Part shown: positions 1 through 8,803 of the stretch, in pieces
Layout: each line of letters opens with the position of its first letter
Numbering within the stretch: the stretch's first letter is position 1
NCBI GenBank assembly: GCA_963825445.1
Contig: CAWGTM010000036.1
Location: 186,001-250,000 of the forward strand
DNA from: Actinophytocola sp963825445
Lineage (GTDB): Bacteria > Actinomycetota > Actinomycetes > Mycobacteriales > Pseudonocardiaceae
Direction: 5' to 3'
DNA length: 64,000 nt
The notes under the pieces: generated by a model
Database searches by the model: none
The model's input: the letters and a program-made list of their open reading frames with translations, nothing else
Told to the model about the DNA's origin: nothing
Made by a program: the position numbers and the translations under genes

Positions 1-98
1 GGTGATCACCCGGCCTGCCATCGCACCTCCACCAGAACGCTGCCGCGCGGGTGAGTGTGACCGTTGGATCCGAGTGTGGCAACCGTCGCAAGTATGTC

Positions 99-1298
99 TC
101 AGCCGGCCGGCAGGCGGACGGTCACCACCAGCCCGCCGCCCGCGCGGGGCCGGGCGGTCGCCTCGCCGCCGTGGGCGGTCGCCACCGCTCGCACGATGGA
201 CAGGCCCAGTCCCGCGCCGCCCGCGATGCGGTCCGCGCCGAGCCGGCGGAAAGGTTCGAACACGTCCTGGATCTCGTGGCGGGGGATGACCGGACCCGTG
301 TTCGAGACTGTCACCTCCACCGTGTCCCCCACCGTGTCCCCCACCGTGTCCTCAACCGTGCGGCTGACCACCTCCACCAGGCCGCCGGGCCCGGTGTTGT
401 GCCGGATGCCGTTCTCCACGAGGTTGTGCACCAGCCGTTCGAGCAGCAGGGCGTCGCCGAGGGTCAGCGCCTCGGCGGCCTCCTCGACCACCGTGACGCC
501 CGCCCGCTCGGCCTCCGGCGCGGTCTGCGTGACCACGTGCGTCACCAGGTCGGCCAGGTCCACCAGGAACTTCTCGGTGATCTCGTTCTCGGACTTCGTG
601 AGCAGCAACAGACCGGTGATCAGTCGCTCGTGGCGAGAGTTGATCTCCAGCAGGTCCTCGCCCAGTCGGCGCACGTCCGCCGACGCCGACTTGCGGTGCA
701 TGGCCAGCTCGATGAGCGAACGCCCGACGGTCAGGGGAGTGCGCAGCTCGTGCGACGCGCTGGCCACGAATCGGCGCTGCCCGTCGAACGAGCGGTCCAG
801 CCGCTCGACCATGGTGTCGAAGGCGTCGGCCAGGTTCTTCACCTCGTCGTGGGGTCCGCGCAGCGCGATCCGTTCGTGCAGGCCGGGTTCGGTCGACGGC
901 GCGGACGCGATCCGGCGGGCGGCGTCGGTGACCCGGTGCAGCGGGCTGAGCACCCGCCCCGCCACCAGCCAGCCGAAGCCGGCGGCCGCCCCGCCGACGG
1001 CGCCGAGCGCGATCCCGCCCTGCGTCAGCAACGAGGTGGTCGCCGCGGCACGCAGTGACGACTGCTGGGTGACGAGCCACTGCTCGGCCTCGCGGCCGGA
1101 GAGCAGGTCACCGTTGAGGTTCACCGCGGCGTCCGGGTCGAGCCCCGGAGGCGGGGTCTTGCCGATGACCGTGTGGGTGCGCTGCGACAGCTGTTGGGTG
1201 AACAGCACATAGGTGACGCCGAGCAACAGCACGCCGGCCGCGAAGAAGAGCCCGCCGTAGATCAACGTCAACCGCGCGCGGAGCGTGAGGCGCTTCAC
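99..1298 (-). CDS. Two-component sensor histidine kinase
   Basis: This is a 399-residue membrane histidine kinase. It has two hydrophobic segments (about residues 10-32 and 90-112) flanking a short extracytoplasmic loop, then a HAMP linker and a phospho-acceptor H-box (SASHELRTPLT, about residue 185). An N-box (NLVENGIRHN) and the G-box GAGLGLSIVRA lie near the C-terminus. The GTG at 1298 is chosen because it overlaps the TGA of the response-regulator gene upstream (GTGA), implying translational coupling. A 12-bp tandem repeat inside the ATPase domain encodes repeated Val-Gly-Asp-Thr residues. The signal sensed is unknown. The pair lies divergent from an ABC export operon that it may control; that link is inferred from position only. 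Confidence 0.93.
   Translation of the reverse strand: MKRLTLRARLTLIYGGLFFAAGVLLLGVTYVLFTQQLSQRTHTVIGKTPPPGLDPDAAVNLNGDLLSGREAEQWLVTQQSSLRAAATTSLLTQGGIALGAVGGAAAGFGWLVAGRVLSPLHRVTDAARRIASAPSTEPGLHERIALRGPHDEVKNLADAFDTMVERLDRSFDGQRRFVASASHELRTPLTVGRSLIELAMHRKSASADVRRLGEDLLEINSRHERLITGLLLLTKSENEITEKFLVDLADLVTHVVTQTAPEAERAGVTVVEEAAEALTLGDALLLERLVHNLVENGIRHNTGPGGLVEVVSRTVEDTVGDTVGDTVEVTVSNTGPVIPRHEIQDVFEPFRRLGADRIAGGAGLGLSIVRAVATAHGGEATARPRAGGGLVVTVRLPAG
317..360. repeat. 12-bp tandem repeat inside the histidine kinase gene
   Basis: The unit CCACCGTGTCCC occurs at 317-328 and 329-340 and with one mismatch at 341-352, followed by a partial copy. It is in frame and expands a Val-Gly-Asp-Thr segment between the N-box and G-box regions of the kinase. 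Such an in-frame minisatellite can vary in copy number between strains. Confidence 0.8.
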
Positions 1299-1951
1299 GG
1301 GATCCGCCAGCCCACACCCGTGACCGTCTCGACCACCGGCGGATCGGCGAGCTTGCGCCGCAGCTTCAGGATCGCCAGTCGCACGGCCCCGGTGAACGGG
1401 TCGGCGTTCTCGTCCCACGCCTTCTCCAGCAGGAACTCCGCGGAGACCGTGGCCCCCTCGGCGCGGAGCAGCTCGGCCAGCACGGCGAACTCCTTGCGCG
1501 ACAGCGGGACGTAGTGCCCGTCGCGGAACACCTGGTGCCGGGCCGGGTCGAGCGTGATCCCCGCCCGTCGCAACACGGGCGGCGCGGCCGGCCGCGAGCG
1601 GCGGCCGAGGGAGTGGATGCGGGCCGCGAGTTCGGGGAAGGCGAACGGTTTCGTGAGGTAGTCGTCGGCGCCGAGCCCGAGGCCGGCGACCCGGTCGGTG
1701 ATCTCGGCGGCGGCCGTGAGCATCAGCACCCGGGCCGTCGATTCGGAGCGGACCAGCTCACGGCAGACGTCGTCGCCGTGCACCAGCGGCAGGTCGCGGT
1801 CGAGCACCACCACGTCGTAGGAGTGCACGCCGAGCCGGCGCAGCGCCGCCTCGCCGTCGTAGGCGACGTCCACCGCGTGCGCGTCGCCGCGCAGCCATTC
1901 GGCGATCGCGTCCGCGAGCCTCGGCTCGTCCTCGGCCACCAGCACCCGCAT
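1295..1951 (-). CDS. OmpR/PhoB-type response regulator
   Basis: This 218-residue protein has an N-terminal receiver domain (VLVAEDEPRLADA, with the phospho-acceptor Asp in VVVLDRDLPL at about residue 52 and the conserved Lys in LTKPF). A C-terminal winged-helix DNA-binding domain follows (LSRKEFAVLAELLRAEG through VETVTGVGWRIP). The ATG at 1951 is preceded by a GAGGTGG ribosome site and gives the normal family length; the in-frame codons further upstream would add an unconserved tail. It is the partner of the overlapping downstream kinase. The 155-bp gap to the divergent lipoprotein gene is the obvious place for it to bind. Confidence 0.93.
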   Translation of the reverse strand: MRVLVAEDEPRLADAIAEWLRGDAHAVDVAYDGEAALRRLGVHSYDVVVLDRDLPLVHGDDVCRELVRSESTARVLMLTAAAEITDRVAGLGLGADDYLTKPFAFPELAARIHSLGRRSRPAAPPVLRRAGITLDPARHQVFRDGHYVPLSRKEFAVLAELLRAEGATVSAEFLLEKAWDENADPFTGAVRLAILKLRRKLADPPVVETVTGVGWRIP

Positions 1952-2066
1952 CGCCGCCACCTCTTCCCGTGTTCCGCGCATGATGGCCGACCACCGCGTT
2001 TCCTCCCCGTTAGCGCTCGTGGAAGCGCCCGGGAAACGGGCGGTCCCGTTGGCTCTCTCCCGGATC

Positions 2067-2084
2067 GGCCGGTGTCCACCGGCC
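2067..2084. promoter_or_regulatory. 18-bp perfect palindrome upstream of the export operon
   Basis: GGCCGGTGTCCACCGGCC has perfect 8-bp arms around TC and ends 22 bases before the ATG of the lipoprotein gene, in the divergent gap next to the response-regulator gene. It could be an operator or a 5'-leader hairpin; the sequence alone does not decide. Confidence 0.45.
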
Positions 2085-2106
2085 ACGACGTGAAGGGACG
2101 ACAGAA

Positions 2107-2631
2107 ATGCGACGACTCACCCGGGTCACGCTGGCGGCACTGCCGCTGGCCCTGGCGCTGCTGCTGGTCGGCTGCGGAGCCGAGGACGACGGCGGCGACG
2201 GGGTGGCCTCCGCGGGCAGCGGCCAGACGGAGGAGACCGAAGCGTCCGAACCGAGCCTCACCCCGCACGAGATGGGCGTGAAGTTCGCCCAGTGCATGCG
2301 GGAGAACGGCGTCGACATCGACGATCCGAAGCCGGGCGAGGGCATCCAGATGAAGCTCGAGGGGGTCGACCGGGCGACCGTGGAGGCAGCGCAGGAGGCG
2401 TGCCGCGAGTACAGCCCCCAGCAGAACGCCGGACCCGAGCAGCAGGCCGAGATGGCCGAACGCGGCCGCCAGTTCGCGCAGTGCATGCGGGACAACGGGG
2501 TCGAGGCGTTCCAGGACCCCGACCCGAACCAGCCCGGTATCCGGATCGACAGGTCCATCGCAGACGACCCCGACTTCGAGGCCGCGCAGCAGACGTGCCA
2601 GGAGCTGCTGGCGCCGGGATCCGGCCAGTGA
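2107..2631 (+). CDS. Secreted lipoprotein with two Cys-Met-Arg repeats
   Basis: This is a 174-residue lipoprotein with a basic start, a hydrophobic signal and a lipobox ending LLVGC (Cys at about residue 22). The mature part holds two related segments, KFAQCMRENGVDIDDP and QFAQCMRDNGVEAFQDP, each followed by another Cys (QEACREY, QQTCQEL), suggesting a duplicated Cys-containing motif. A GAAGGGA ribosome site precedes the ATG. Its stop overlaps the GTG of the membrane-fusion gene, so it belongs to the export operon. No enzymatic function can be assigned. A periplasm-side accessory of the exporter is inferred from its place in the operon. Confidence 0.85.
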   Translation: MRRLTRVTLAALPLALALLLVGCGAEDDGGDGVASAGSGQTEETEASEPSLTPHEMGVKFAQCMRENGVDIDDPKPGEGIQMKLEGVDRATVEAAQEACREYSPQQNAGPEQQAEMAERGRQFAQCMRDNGVEAFQDPDPNQPGIRIDRSIADDPDFEAAQQTCQELLAPGSGQ

Positions 2632-3695
2632 CCCGCAAGCGTCGCGGCCGGGTGGTCGCGGTGGTGCTCGTGGTGCTGGCCGCGGGTGGCGCGGCGGCGT
2701 TCGTCCTGCTCGGCCGGGGGGAGGCGCAGGAGACCGGCGAGCAGGACGCCGGGCTGCCGCCGAACACCGCCGAGGTGGCGCTCCGGACGCTGCGGGACAC
2801 CCAGGAGGTGGACGGGGAACTCGGGTACGGCACCACGACGTCCGTGGCGAACCGGATCCCCGGCACCATCACCGCGTTGCCCGACACCGGCACCCCGGTC
2901 GTGCGGGGCGCGGCGCTGTTCGCGGTCGACGCGACCCCGGTGGTGCTGATGTACGGCGAGCTGGCCGCGTACCGCCCGCTGTCCGTGGATGCCGAGGGTG
3001 TCGACGTGCGTCAGTTCGAGGAGAACCTGAACGCGTTGGGGTACGGCGGTTTCACGGTCGACGAGGAGTACACGGACGCCACGGCCGAGGCCGTCGTGGA
3101 GTGGCAGGAGGACCTCGGCCTGCCCGAGACCGGGATGGTCGAGCTGGGCCGCGTGGTGTTCGCGCCGGGCGAGGTCCGGGTCGACGGCCTGCGGACGGCC
3201 GAGGGGCAGCCGACCGGGCCGGGGCAGGAAGTCCTCACCTACACCGGCACCGCGAAGGCCGTGACCGTCGAGCTGGAGTCCACCGAGCGGGAGCTGGCGG
3301 CGCCGGGCACCGAGGTCGAGGTGGGGCTGCCCGGCGGCGAGCGGACCGCGGGCCGGGTCGACGAGGTCACCACGAAGGTCGTGCCGGCCGGCGACCCGGG
3401 CGGTGAGCCGGAGACCGTGGTGGCCGTGACCGTGGGGATCGTCGACCAGAACGCGGTGGCGGCCTACTCCACGGCGTCGGTCGACGTGCTGTTCACCGCG
3501 GGACTGCGCGAGAACGTGCTGGTCGTGCCGGTGGCCGCGCTGCTCGTGCTGCAGGAGGGCGGGTTCGGCGTCGAGGTGGTCAGCGGCGGCACGAGCGGTT
3601 ATGTCCCCGTGCGGACGGGCCTGTTCGCCGACGGGCTGGTGGAGGTCTCGGGCGACGGGATCGCGGAGGGCACGGTCGTGGGGATGCCCGCATGA
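2628..3695 (+). CDS. Membrane fusion protein with peptidoglycan-binding domain
   Basis: This 355-residue protein has one N-terminal membrane anchor (about residues 9-29). A segment with a peptidoglycan-binding-1 fold follows (VRQFEENLNALGY ... DATAEAVVEWQEDLGLPETG, about residues 125-170), then a beta-rich HlyD/MacA-like region ending near residue 355. GTG is used as start because it overlaps the preceding stop (GTGA); the next gene overlaps by ATGA. This is the periplasmic adaptor of a MacB-type ABC exporter, here apparently tied to the cell wall. The substrate is unknown. Confidence 0.88.
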   Translation: MTRKRRGRVVAVVLVVLAAGGAAAFVLLGRGEAQETGEQDAGLPPNTAEVALRTLRDTQEVDGELGYGTTTSVANRIPGTITALPDTGTPVVRGAALFAVDATPVVLMYGELAAYRPLSVDAEGVDVRQFEENLNALGYGGFTVDEEYTDATAEAVVEWQEDLGLPETGMVELGRVVFAPGEVRVDGLRTAEGQPTGPGQEVLTYTGTAKAVTVELESTERELAAPGTEVEVGLPGGERTAGRVDEVTTKVVPAGDPGGEPETVVAVTVGIVDQNAVAAYSTASVDVLFTAGLRENVLVVPVAALLVLQEGGFGVEVVSGGTSGYVPVRTGLFADGLVEVSGDGIAEGTVVGMPA

Positions 3696-4360
3696 TCGCG
3701 CTGGCCGGGGTGACCAGGACCTACGCCGACGTGGCGGCGCTCGCCGGGGTATCGCTGTCGATCCGCCGCGGTGAGCTGGTGGCGATCGTCGGACCGTCGG
3801 GGTCGGGCAAGTCGACCATGCTCAACGTGCTCGGCACGCTCGACCGGCCGACGTCCGGCGAGGTACGCATCGAGGGCCACGACGTGGCCGCGCTGTCCGA
3901 CGCCCAGCTGTCGGCGCTGCGGGCGACCCGGATCGGCTTCGTGTTCCAGCAGTTCCACCTGGCCGGCGGGGTGGCCGCGGTGGACAACGTGGCCGACGGC
4001 CTGCTCTACAGCGGGTTGCGCGCGCCGGAACGCCGGCGCCGCGCGGCGGCCGCGTTGACCAGGGTGGGGCTCGGGCACCGCCTCGATCACGAACCGCACG
4101 AGCTGTCCGGCGGGGAGCGGCAGCGGGTGGCCGTGGCGCGGGCGGTCGCCGGTGATCCGCCGCTGGTGCTGGCCGACGAACCGACCGGGGCGCTGGACTC
4201 CGCGTCCGGCGAGGGGGTCATGCGGTTGCTGCGCGACCTGAACGCGGGCGGCACGACCATCGTGATCATCACCCACGACCGGGACATCGCGGCGTCGCTG
4301 CCCCGGCAGGTGAGCATGCTCGACGGTCGAGTGGTCGCTGATTCGGGGGTGCTCGCATGA
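3692..4360 (+). CDS. ABC transporter ATPase, MacB/LolD type
   Basis: This 222-residue nucleotide-binding subunit has a Walker A GPSGSGKST (about residue 34), the signature LSGGERQRVAVARA, and a Walker B plus D-loop VLADEPTGALD; the switch His lies in IITHD. Length and motifs match the ATPases that pair with FtsX-like permeases. Translation is coupled at both ends by ATGA overlaps. It powers the exporter formed with the adjacent adaptor and permease. Confidence 0.96.
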   Translation: MIALAGVTRTYADVAALAGVSLSIRRGELVAIVGPSGSGKSTMLNVLGTLDRPTSGEVRIEGHDVAALSDAQLSALRATRIGFVFQQFHLAGGVAAVDNVADGLLYSGLRAPERRRRAAAALTRVGLGHRLDHEPHELSGGERQRVAVARAVAGDPPLVLADEPTGALDSASGEGVMRLLRDLNAGGTTIVIITHDRDIAASLPRQVSMLDGRVVADSGVLA

Positions 4361-5556
4361 CGGAGTTGCGGCCGGCGCGGATGTGGCCGGGTGACGTGGT
4401 TCGAGTCGGTGCGGTCGGCCTGCGGACCCGGCCAACGCGGGCGTTCCTGTCCGCGTTGGGCATCGCGATCGGCATCGCGGCCATGGTGTCGGTGGTGGGC
4501 ATCTCGTCGTCGTCGCGGGCCGAACTCGACCGGATGCTGGCCGCGCTCGGGACGAACCTGCTGACCGTCTCGCCGGGCAGCACGTTCACCGGCGGGGAGG
4601 CCCAGCTGCCGATCGCGGCCGAGCAGATGGTGGGCCGGATCGGGCCGGTGGAGTCGGTGTCGGCCGTGGCGGCGCTCGACGACCGGAACGTCTACCGCAA
4701 CGCCGAGATCCCGAAGGCGCAGACCAACGGCCTCACCACCTACGCGGTCCGCGACAACCTGCGGTCAGCGGTGGGGGTCTCGATCGAGAGCGGGACGTGG
4801 CTCAACGCCGCGACCGGCTCGTATCCCGCGACCGTGCTCGGCGCCACGGCCGCGTCCCGGCTCGGCATCGGCCGGGCGGGCCCCGACACGCGGGTGTTGG
4901 TGGGGGACGAGTGGTTCACGGTGGTCGGCATCCTGGCGCCCGCGCCGCTCGCACCGGAGTTGGACAGCGGCGCGTTGGTCGGCTGGGTGGCCGCGGAGTC
5001 CACACTGGACTTCGACGGGCATCCCACCACCATCTACACGCGTTCGGTCGAGGCCCACGTCCAGGCGGTGAGTTCCGTGCTGGGTGCCACGGCCAACCCC
5101 GAGGCACCCAACGAGGTCACCGTGTCGCGGCCGTCCGAGGCACTGACCGCGCAACAGGCGGCGGGGGAGGCGTTCACCGGTCTGCTGCTCGGACTGGGCG
5201 CGGTGGCCCTGCTGGTCGGCGGGGTGGGCGTGGCCAACACGATGGTGATCTCCGTGCTGGAACGACGAGCGGAGATCGGCCTGCGGCGGTCACTGGGGGC
5301 GACCAGGGGACAGGTGCGGACGCAGTTCCTGGCGGAGTCGCTGCTGCTGTCGGCGCTCGGCGGGGCGGGTGGTGCGGTGCTGGGCGCCGCCGTCACGGCG
5401 GGCTATGCCGTGTACCAGGGGTGGCCGATCGTGGTGCCGTCGTGGGCCGTGCTCGGTGGCGCGGCGGCCACGCTGGTGATCGGCGGCCTGGCGGGCCTGT
5501 ACCCGGCGATCCGCGCGTCACGCCTGTCCCCGACGGAGGCCCTCGCGACCCCGTGA
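4357..5556 (+). CDS. FtsX/MacB-like ABC permease
   Basis: This 399-residue permease follows the MacB plan: one transmembrane helix near the N-terminus (about residues 28-50), a large extracytoplasmic MacB-type domain (about 50-270), and three C-terminal helices of the FtsX fold. The segments NTMVISVLERRAEIGLRRSLGATRGQV and LYPAIRASRLSPTEALA are characteristic of the family. It overlaps the ATPase gene by four bases and ends the operon. It probably transmits ATP hydrolysis into movement of a periplasmic substrate rather than forming a channel, as known for MacB. Confidence 0.94.
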   Translation: MTELRPARMWPGDVVRVGAVGLRTRPTRAFLSALGIAIGIAAMVSVVGISSSSRAELDRMLAALGTNLLTVSPGSTFTGGEAQLPIAAEQMVGRIGPVESVSAVAALDDRNVYRNAEIPKAQTNGLTTYAVRDNLRSAVGVSIESGTWLNAATGSYPATVLGATAASRLGIGRAGPDTRVLVGDEWFTVVGILAPAPLAPELDSGALVGWVAAESTLDFDGHPTTIYTRSVEAHVQAVSSVLGATANPEAPNEVTVSRPSEALTAQQAAGEAFTGLLLGLGAVALLVGGVGVANTMVISVLERRAEIGLRRSLGATRGQVRTQFLAESLLLSALGGAGGAVLGAAVTAGYAVYQGWPIVVPSWAVLGGAAATLVIGGLAGLYPAIRASRLSPTEALATP

Positions 5557-5559
5557 CGC

Positions 5560-6864
5560 TCAGCCCGGGCGGCGGACCAGCAGCGCGTCGCCGATGAGTC
5601 CGCCGCCCGTGTACTGCCACTGCAGGTCCTCGCGGGTCTTCGTCAGCACGACGTCGCCCTGCGCGACGCAGTTGCCCGCGTCGATCGTGGTGATCAGCTC
5701 CTCCATGGTCACCACGGTCGACGTGACGTCCACGACCGTGAGCGAGCCGCTGCACGCGAACGTCGGGGTCGTGGAGCTGAAGTCGTTGCTGTAGAAGACT
5801 TCGTGCCGGCCGTCCGCGCGCAGGGTCAGCCGCATGTAGTAGTCGCCGGACGGGCCTTCCGGCCGCTGCCGCACGGGTTCCGGGGTCTCCCACTCGCCCG
5901 CGAACCCCTCGGGCAGCGCGGCCGGCTTCGCGCATTCGAGCGACGTGAACACGCCCTCCAGTTCACGTCCCGGGTACGGGCCGCGCGGGCCGCGGAAGTG
6001 CTGCGGCCCGGCCTCGCCCCACATGCCGCGGTAGCCCCACCACGGTTCGGCGTCGACCGCGCGGACCTCCGACCACGTCTTCCACTCCTTGCCGGCCGTG
6101 GTCTGGTCGATGCCGCCGGGGTGACCGAAGCTGCCGACCGTCGGGTACGAGCCGTGCGCGCCGATGGCCGCGAACACCGTCGGGTGGTCGTCGACCACGT
6201 CGAGGTCCGGCCATTCGACGACGCAGGTGGGTTCCTCGTGCTTCCAGAACGTCACGGCCACCGGCTCGTCGTCGCGGACCTGCACGGCGATGCGTTCCCA
6301 GTCGCCCTCGTGGTTGTTCAGGTAGTCGTTGTAGCCGTAGAACAGCCAGTAGACGTAGGCCACCCGGCCGGACTCGTCCTCGTGCCGTTCCCAGTAGGTC
6401 GGCGCGCGCAGGGTCGTGTCGCCGGGGCGCCGCGCGTCGTCGAGGTCGAGGAAGAAGCCCTGCGAGGACCGGACGGACGGGACGTCGTCGGTGGTGGCGT
6501 ACTCGGGGCCCTCGTGGTCACACCGCGGGGTCTCCGTCCCGGCCGGCGCGGGGTAGTTCTGGTGCCGGTAGCCACCGTCTCCCAGAACCTTCGGATCCAC
6601 CTCGGCCGCCACCGGTTCGGTGTCGTCGCACAGGTCGCCGTGGTCGAACCGCAGCGTGGAGTGCTCGATGAAGTCGGTGGCCGCCATCGGGTGGTTCTCC
6701 TCGCCGACCGCGAGCCACACGAGCGGCGCGAACCGCTCGGCCTGTGCCGCCGCGTCCGAAGTGGACGGCTCGGCCGTGGTGGCCACCCCCGGCACGTCCT
6801 CCTCACACCCGGTCACCAGCAACGCGACGCTGAGCAGGACGGCTGCGACTCTCCCCGTGTCCAT
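5560..6864 (-). CDS. Vps62-related secreted lipoprotein
   Basis: This 434-residue predicted lipoprotein has a signal ending LLVTGC (Cys about residue 20). The centre carries HEGDWERI (about residue 210), IGAHGSYPTVG and a Trp-rich stretch, reminiscent of the Vps62/DUF946 fold. The last 100 residues form a separate beta-rich segment with two Cys. The ATG at 6864 is chosen because it begins the signal peptide and lies 6 bases after a TACAGT -10 box. It is convergent with the ABC operon, 3 bp from its stop. Function is unknown; the family name is a resemblance, not a demonstrated role. Confidence 0.7.
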   Translation of the reverse strand: MDTGRVAAVLLSVALLVTGCEEDVPGVATTAEPSTSDAAAQAERFAPLVWLAVGEENHPMAATDFIEHSTLRFDHGDLCDDTEPVAAEVDPKVLGDGGYRHQNYPAPAGTETPRCDHEGPEYATTDDVPSVRSSQGFFLDLDDARRPGDTTLRAPTYWERHEDESGRVAYVYWLFYGYNDYLNNHEGDWERIAVQVRDDEPVAVTFWKHEEPTCVVEWPDLDVVDDHPTVFAAIGAHGSYPTVGSFGHPGGIDQTTAGKEWKTWSEVRAVDAEPWWGYRGMWGEAGPQHFRGPRGPYPGRELEGVFTSLECAKPAALPEGFAGEWETPEPVRQRPEGPSGDYYMRLTLRADGRHEVFYSNDFSSTTPTFACSGSLTVVDVTSTVVTMEELITTIDAGNCVAQGDVVLTKTREDLQWQYTGGGLIGDALLVRRPG

Positions 6865-6870
6865 GCGCGG

Positions 6871-6876
6871 ACTGTA
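6871..6876 (-). promoter_or_regulatory. -10 box (TACAGT) of the Vps62-like gene
   Basis: TACAGT on the minus strand ends 6 bases before the ATG, the spacing expected for a leaderless transcript. Confidence 0.45.
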
Positions 6877-6932
6877 ATCGCCGTGACGATGCCCACGTGT
6901 ACGGCGGGGCACAGGGAGCGCAGAGTGGACTT

Positions 6933-7709
6933 GTGCGTTACGTGGCGATAGGGGACAGCTTCACCGAGGGCGTCGGCGACGAGCAGCCGGACGGGTCGGT
7001 GCGGGGGTGGGCCGACCTGGTGGCGTCGGGGCTCGCGGCCGCGGGCGATCCGGTTCAGTACGCCAACCTGGCGATCCGGGGTCGGTTGCTCGACCCGATC
7101 GTGCACGACCAACTCGAGGCCGCGCTGGCGCTCGACCCGGCGCCGACGCTGATCACGCTCAACGGCGGCGGCAACGACATGCTGCGCGCGGGCACCGACG
7201 TGGGCCGACTGGTGTCGCTGACCGCCCGGGCGATCCGCCGCTGCGGCGAGGCGGGGGTGCGGCTGGCGGTGCTCAGCGGCGCCGACCCGTCGGACCGGCT
7301 CCCGTTCGGCCGGACCATCCGCCGGCGCGGCGAGGAACTGACGCAGCGCATCGCGGCGCTGGCGTCGGCTCATGACGTGGTGTTCATCGACTGCTTCCAC
7401 GACCACGAGATCCGGCACCCGGCGTACTGGTCGGCCGACCGGCTGCACCTGAACGCCGATGGCCACCAGCGCGTGGCCGGGCTGGTGCTGACGGCCCTGG
7501 GCGCCGACGCGGCGACCCGCCCGGCCCGCGCGGAACCCCCGGAGGCCCGCCGCCTGCTGACCGAGGCCAGGTACTACTGGGAACACGTGGTGCCGTGGGT
7601 CCGCCGCCGGCTGGGCGGCCACTCATCGGGGGACGACCGCACGGGCAAACACGAGACCTGGACGACGATCGACGCACCCCGACTGGCGGCGGACTCCGAG
7701 GGGATCTAG
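6933..7709 (+). CDS. SGNH/GDSL hydrolase
   Basis: This is a 258-residue lipase/esterase of the SGNH fold. Block I is AIGDSFTEG (nucleophile Ser about residue 9), block III contains GGNDML, and the catalytic Asp/His pair lies in SADRLHLNADGHQ near residue 175. There is no signal peptide, so the enzyme is probably cytoplasmic. GTG at 6933 gives the usual family start just before the block I strand; an ATG 12 codons earlier is possible. The stop overlaps that of the convergent questin-oxidase-family gene by two bases. The natural ester substrate is unknown. Confidence 0.88.
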   Translation: MRYVAIGDSFTEGVGDEQPDGSVRGWADLVASGLAAAGDPVQYANLAIRGRLLDPIVHDQLEAALALDPAPTLITLNGGGNDMLRAGTDVGRLVSLTARAIRRCGEAGVRLAVLSGADPSDRLPFGRTIRRRGEELTQRIAALASAHDVVFIDCFHDHEIRHPAYWSADRLHLNADGHQRVAGLVLTALGADAATRPARAEPPEARRLLTEARYYWEHVVPWVRRRLGGHSSGDDRTGKHETWTTIDAPRLAADSEGI

Positions 7710-8737
7710 CTCGGGGAGATCAGGTCCGCCGCCAGATGCGCGGCCGCCAGGGCCGCGGGGTCGCCCGTTCGTTCGTAGGACTCCACCGCCGTGTCCGCGA
7801 ACTTCAGCACGTGTTCGTCCCGGTGGTCGGCCGCTCGTTCCAGGAGGCCGTCCGGGGTGGCCGTGAGCTGGGCGGTGACGGCGGGAGGACCCGCGTACGT
7901 CGCGGTGATCGCGGCCGCCGCGGTCCACGCGGCCGCCAGCGAAGGTCGCCCACAACGACCGTGGCAGCGCCGGCAGGCAGTGCAGCACCGCGTTCGGCGC
8001 TGTCGCCGTGTGGACGAGCAGCACCGGCGAGTCCCGGCCCACCCGCAGGTACCGGACGGTGGCCGCGTCGACCAGCGCGGCCAGCGCCGCCGGTACGTCC
8101 TCCGGCGCGGACAGCGTCGCCAGCGCGGCCACGCCCGCCGGCCACCCCGTGAGACCCGCGAGGCGGTCCAGCCGGTGGGCGATGAAGCCGCTGCGGTCGG
8201 CCAGCCGGGGGAGCGCGTCGAGTGCCGACGCCGGGTCCAGCGTGCCGGTCGGCGCGGCAGCACCCGGCACCGGCCGCGACCGCGCGGCCCAGAACGCCAG
8301 GCCGTGTGCCAGCTCGTCGAGCGCCTGGTCCGACGTGCCCACCGAGAGGGTCCGCACCGCGTGGCCCACCCGGATGACGCCGTGCGTCGAGCCCGCCGCG
8401 ATGCCCGGCAGCAGCCGGGCCCACCACGTGGCGAGGACGCCCTGCCACGGGCCGGTCCGCACCTCGGCGCGGAAGAACGCCGACCAGTCGCCGATCCGCC
8501 TGCCGTCACCCAGGGCGGTCCGCCAGTCGACGATCCGCTCGCCGGCCGCCGGCAGGTCGGTCAGCCGGTCGACGTACTGATCCAGCCACATGTCCAGCCG
8601 CAGGTCGAGCCCCCGCCGGACGATCACCTCGGCCGCCATCGGGCCGTGGTTCGTGAGCCCGTGGTTGCCCTCCTCGTCGCCGCCGAACTCCGGTCCGCTC
8701 CGGTGTAGACGGTCGTAGGCCTCGAGGAGTCGTTCAT
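7706..8737 (-). CDS. Questin oxidase family protein (frame-disrupted)
   Basis: The translated sequence fits bacterial members of the questin oxidase family (DUF4243): NHGPMAAEV near the start, WRTALGDGRRIGDW, LATWWARLLPGIAAGSTHGVIRVGHAVRTL, and a C-terminal TGDPAALAAAHLAADLI. The frame breaks near 7942, where one extra base separates RSLWAT from SLAAAWTAAAAITATY. The N-terminus is also out of frame: family-like residues continue upstream of 8639, and the only start near a promoter is ATG 8737 in another frame. Either the gene is decaying or the sequence has errors. Homologues are thought to be Baeyer-Villiger-like oxidases; the substrate here is unknown. It is divergent from an ArsR-type regulator. 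Confidence 0.75.
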
Positions 8738-8775
8738 GCGGGGAACCCTGACAGCGGCCACGAACGCCGGGCGAC

Positions 8776-8795
8776 GATTAGGCACTGGGCTAATC
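8776..8795. promoter_or_regulatory. Operator-like inverted repeat in the divergent promoter
   Basis: GATTAG at 8776-8781 and CTAATC at 8790-8795 form a perfect 6-bp inverted repeat with an 8-base spacer. The right arm overlaps the TAATCT -10 box (8791-8796) of the ArsR-type regulator gene, so a bound dimer would block that promoter and sit upstream of the questin-oxidase-family gene. Autoregulation is inferred. Confidence 0.6.
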
Positions 8796-8796
8796 T
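8791..8796 (+). promoter_or_regulatory. -10 box (TAATCT) of the ArsR-type regulator
   Basis: TAATCT ends 7 bases before the GTG start, consistent with a leaderless transcript; it overlaps the inverted repeat at 8776-8795. Confidence 0.5.
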
Positions 8797-8803
8797 CCGG
8801 GGC

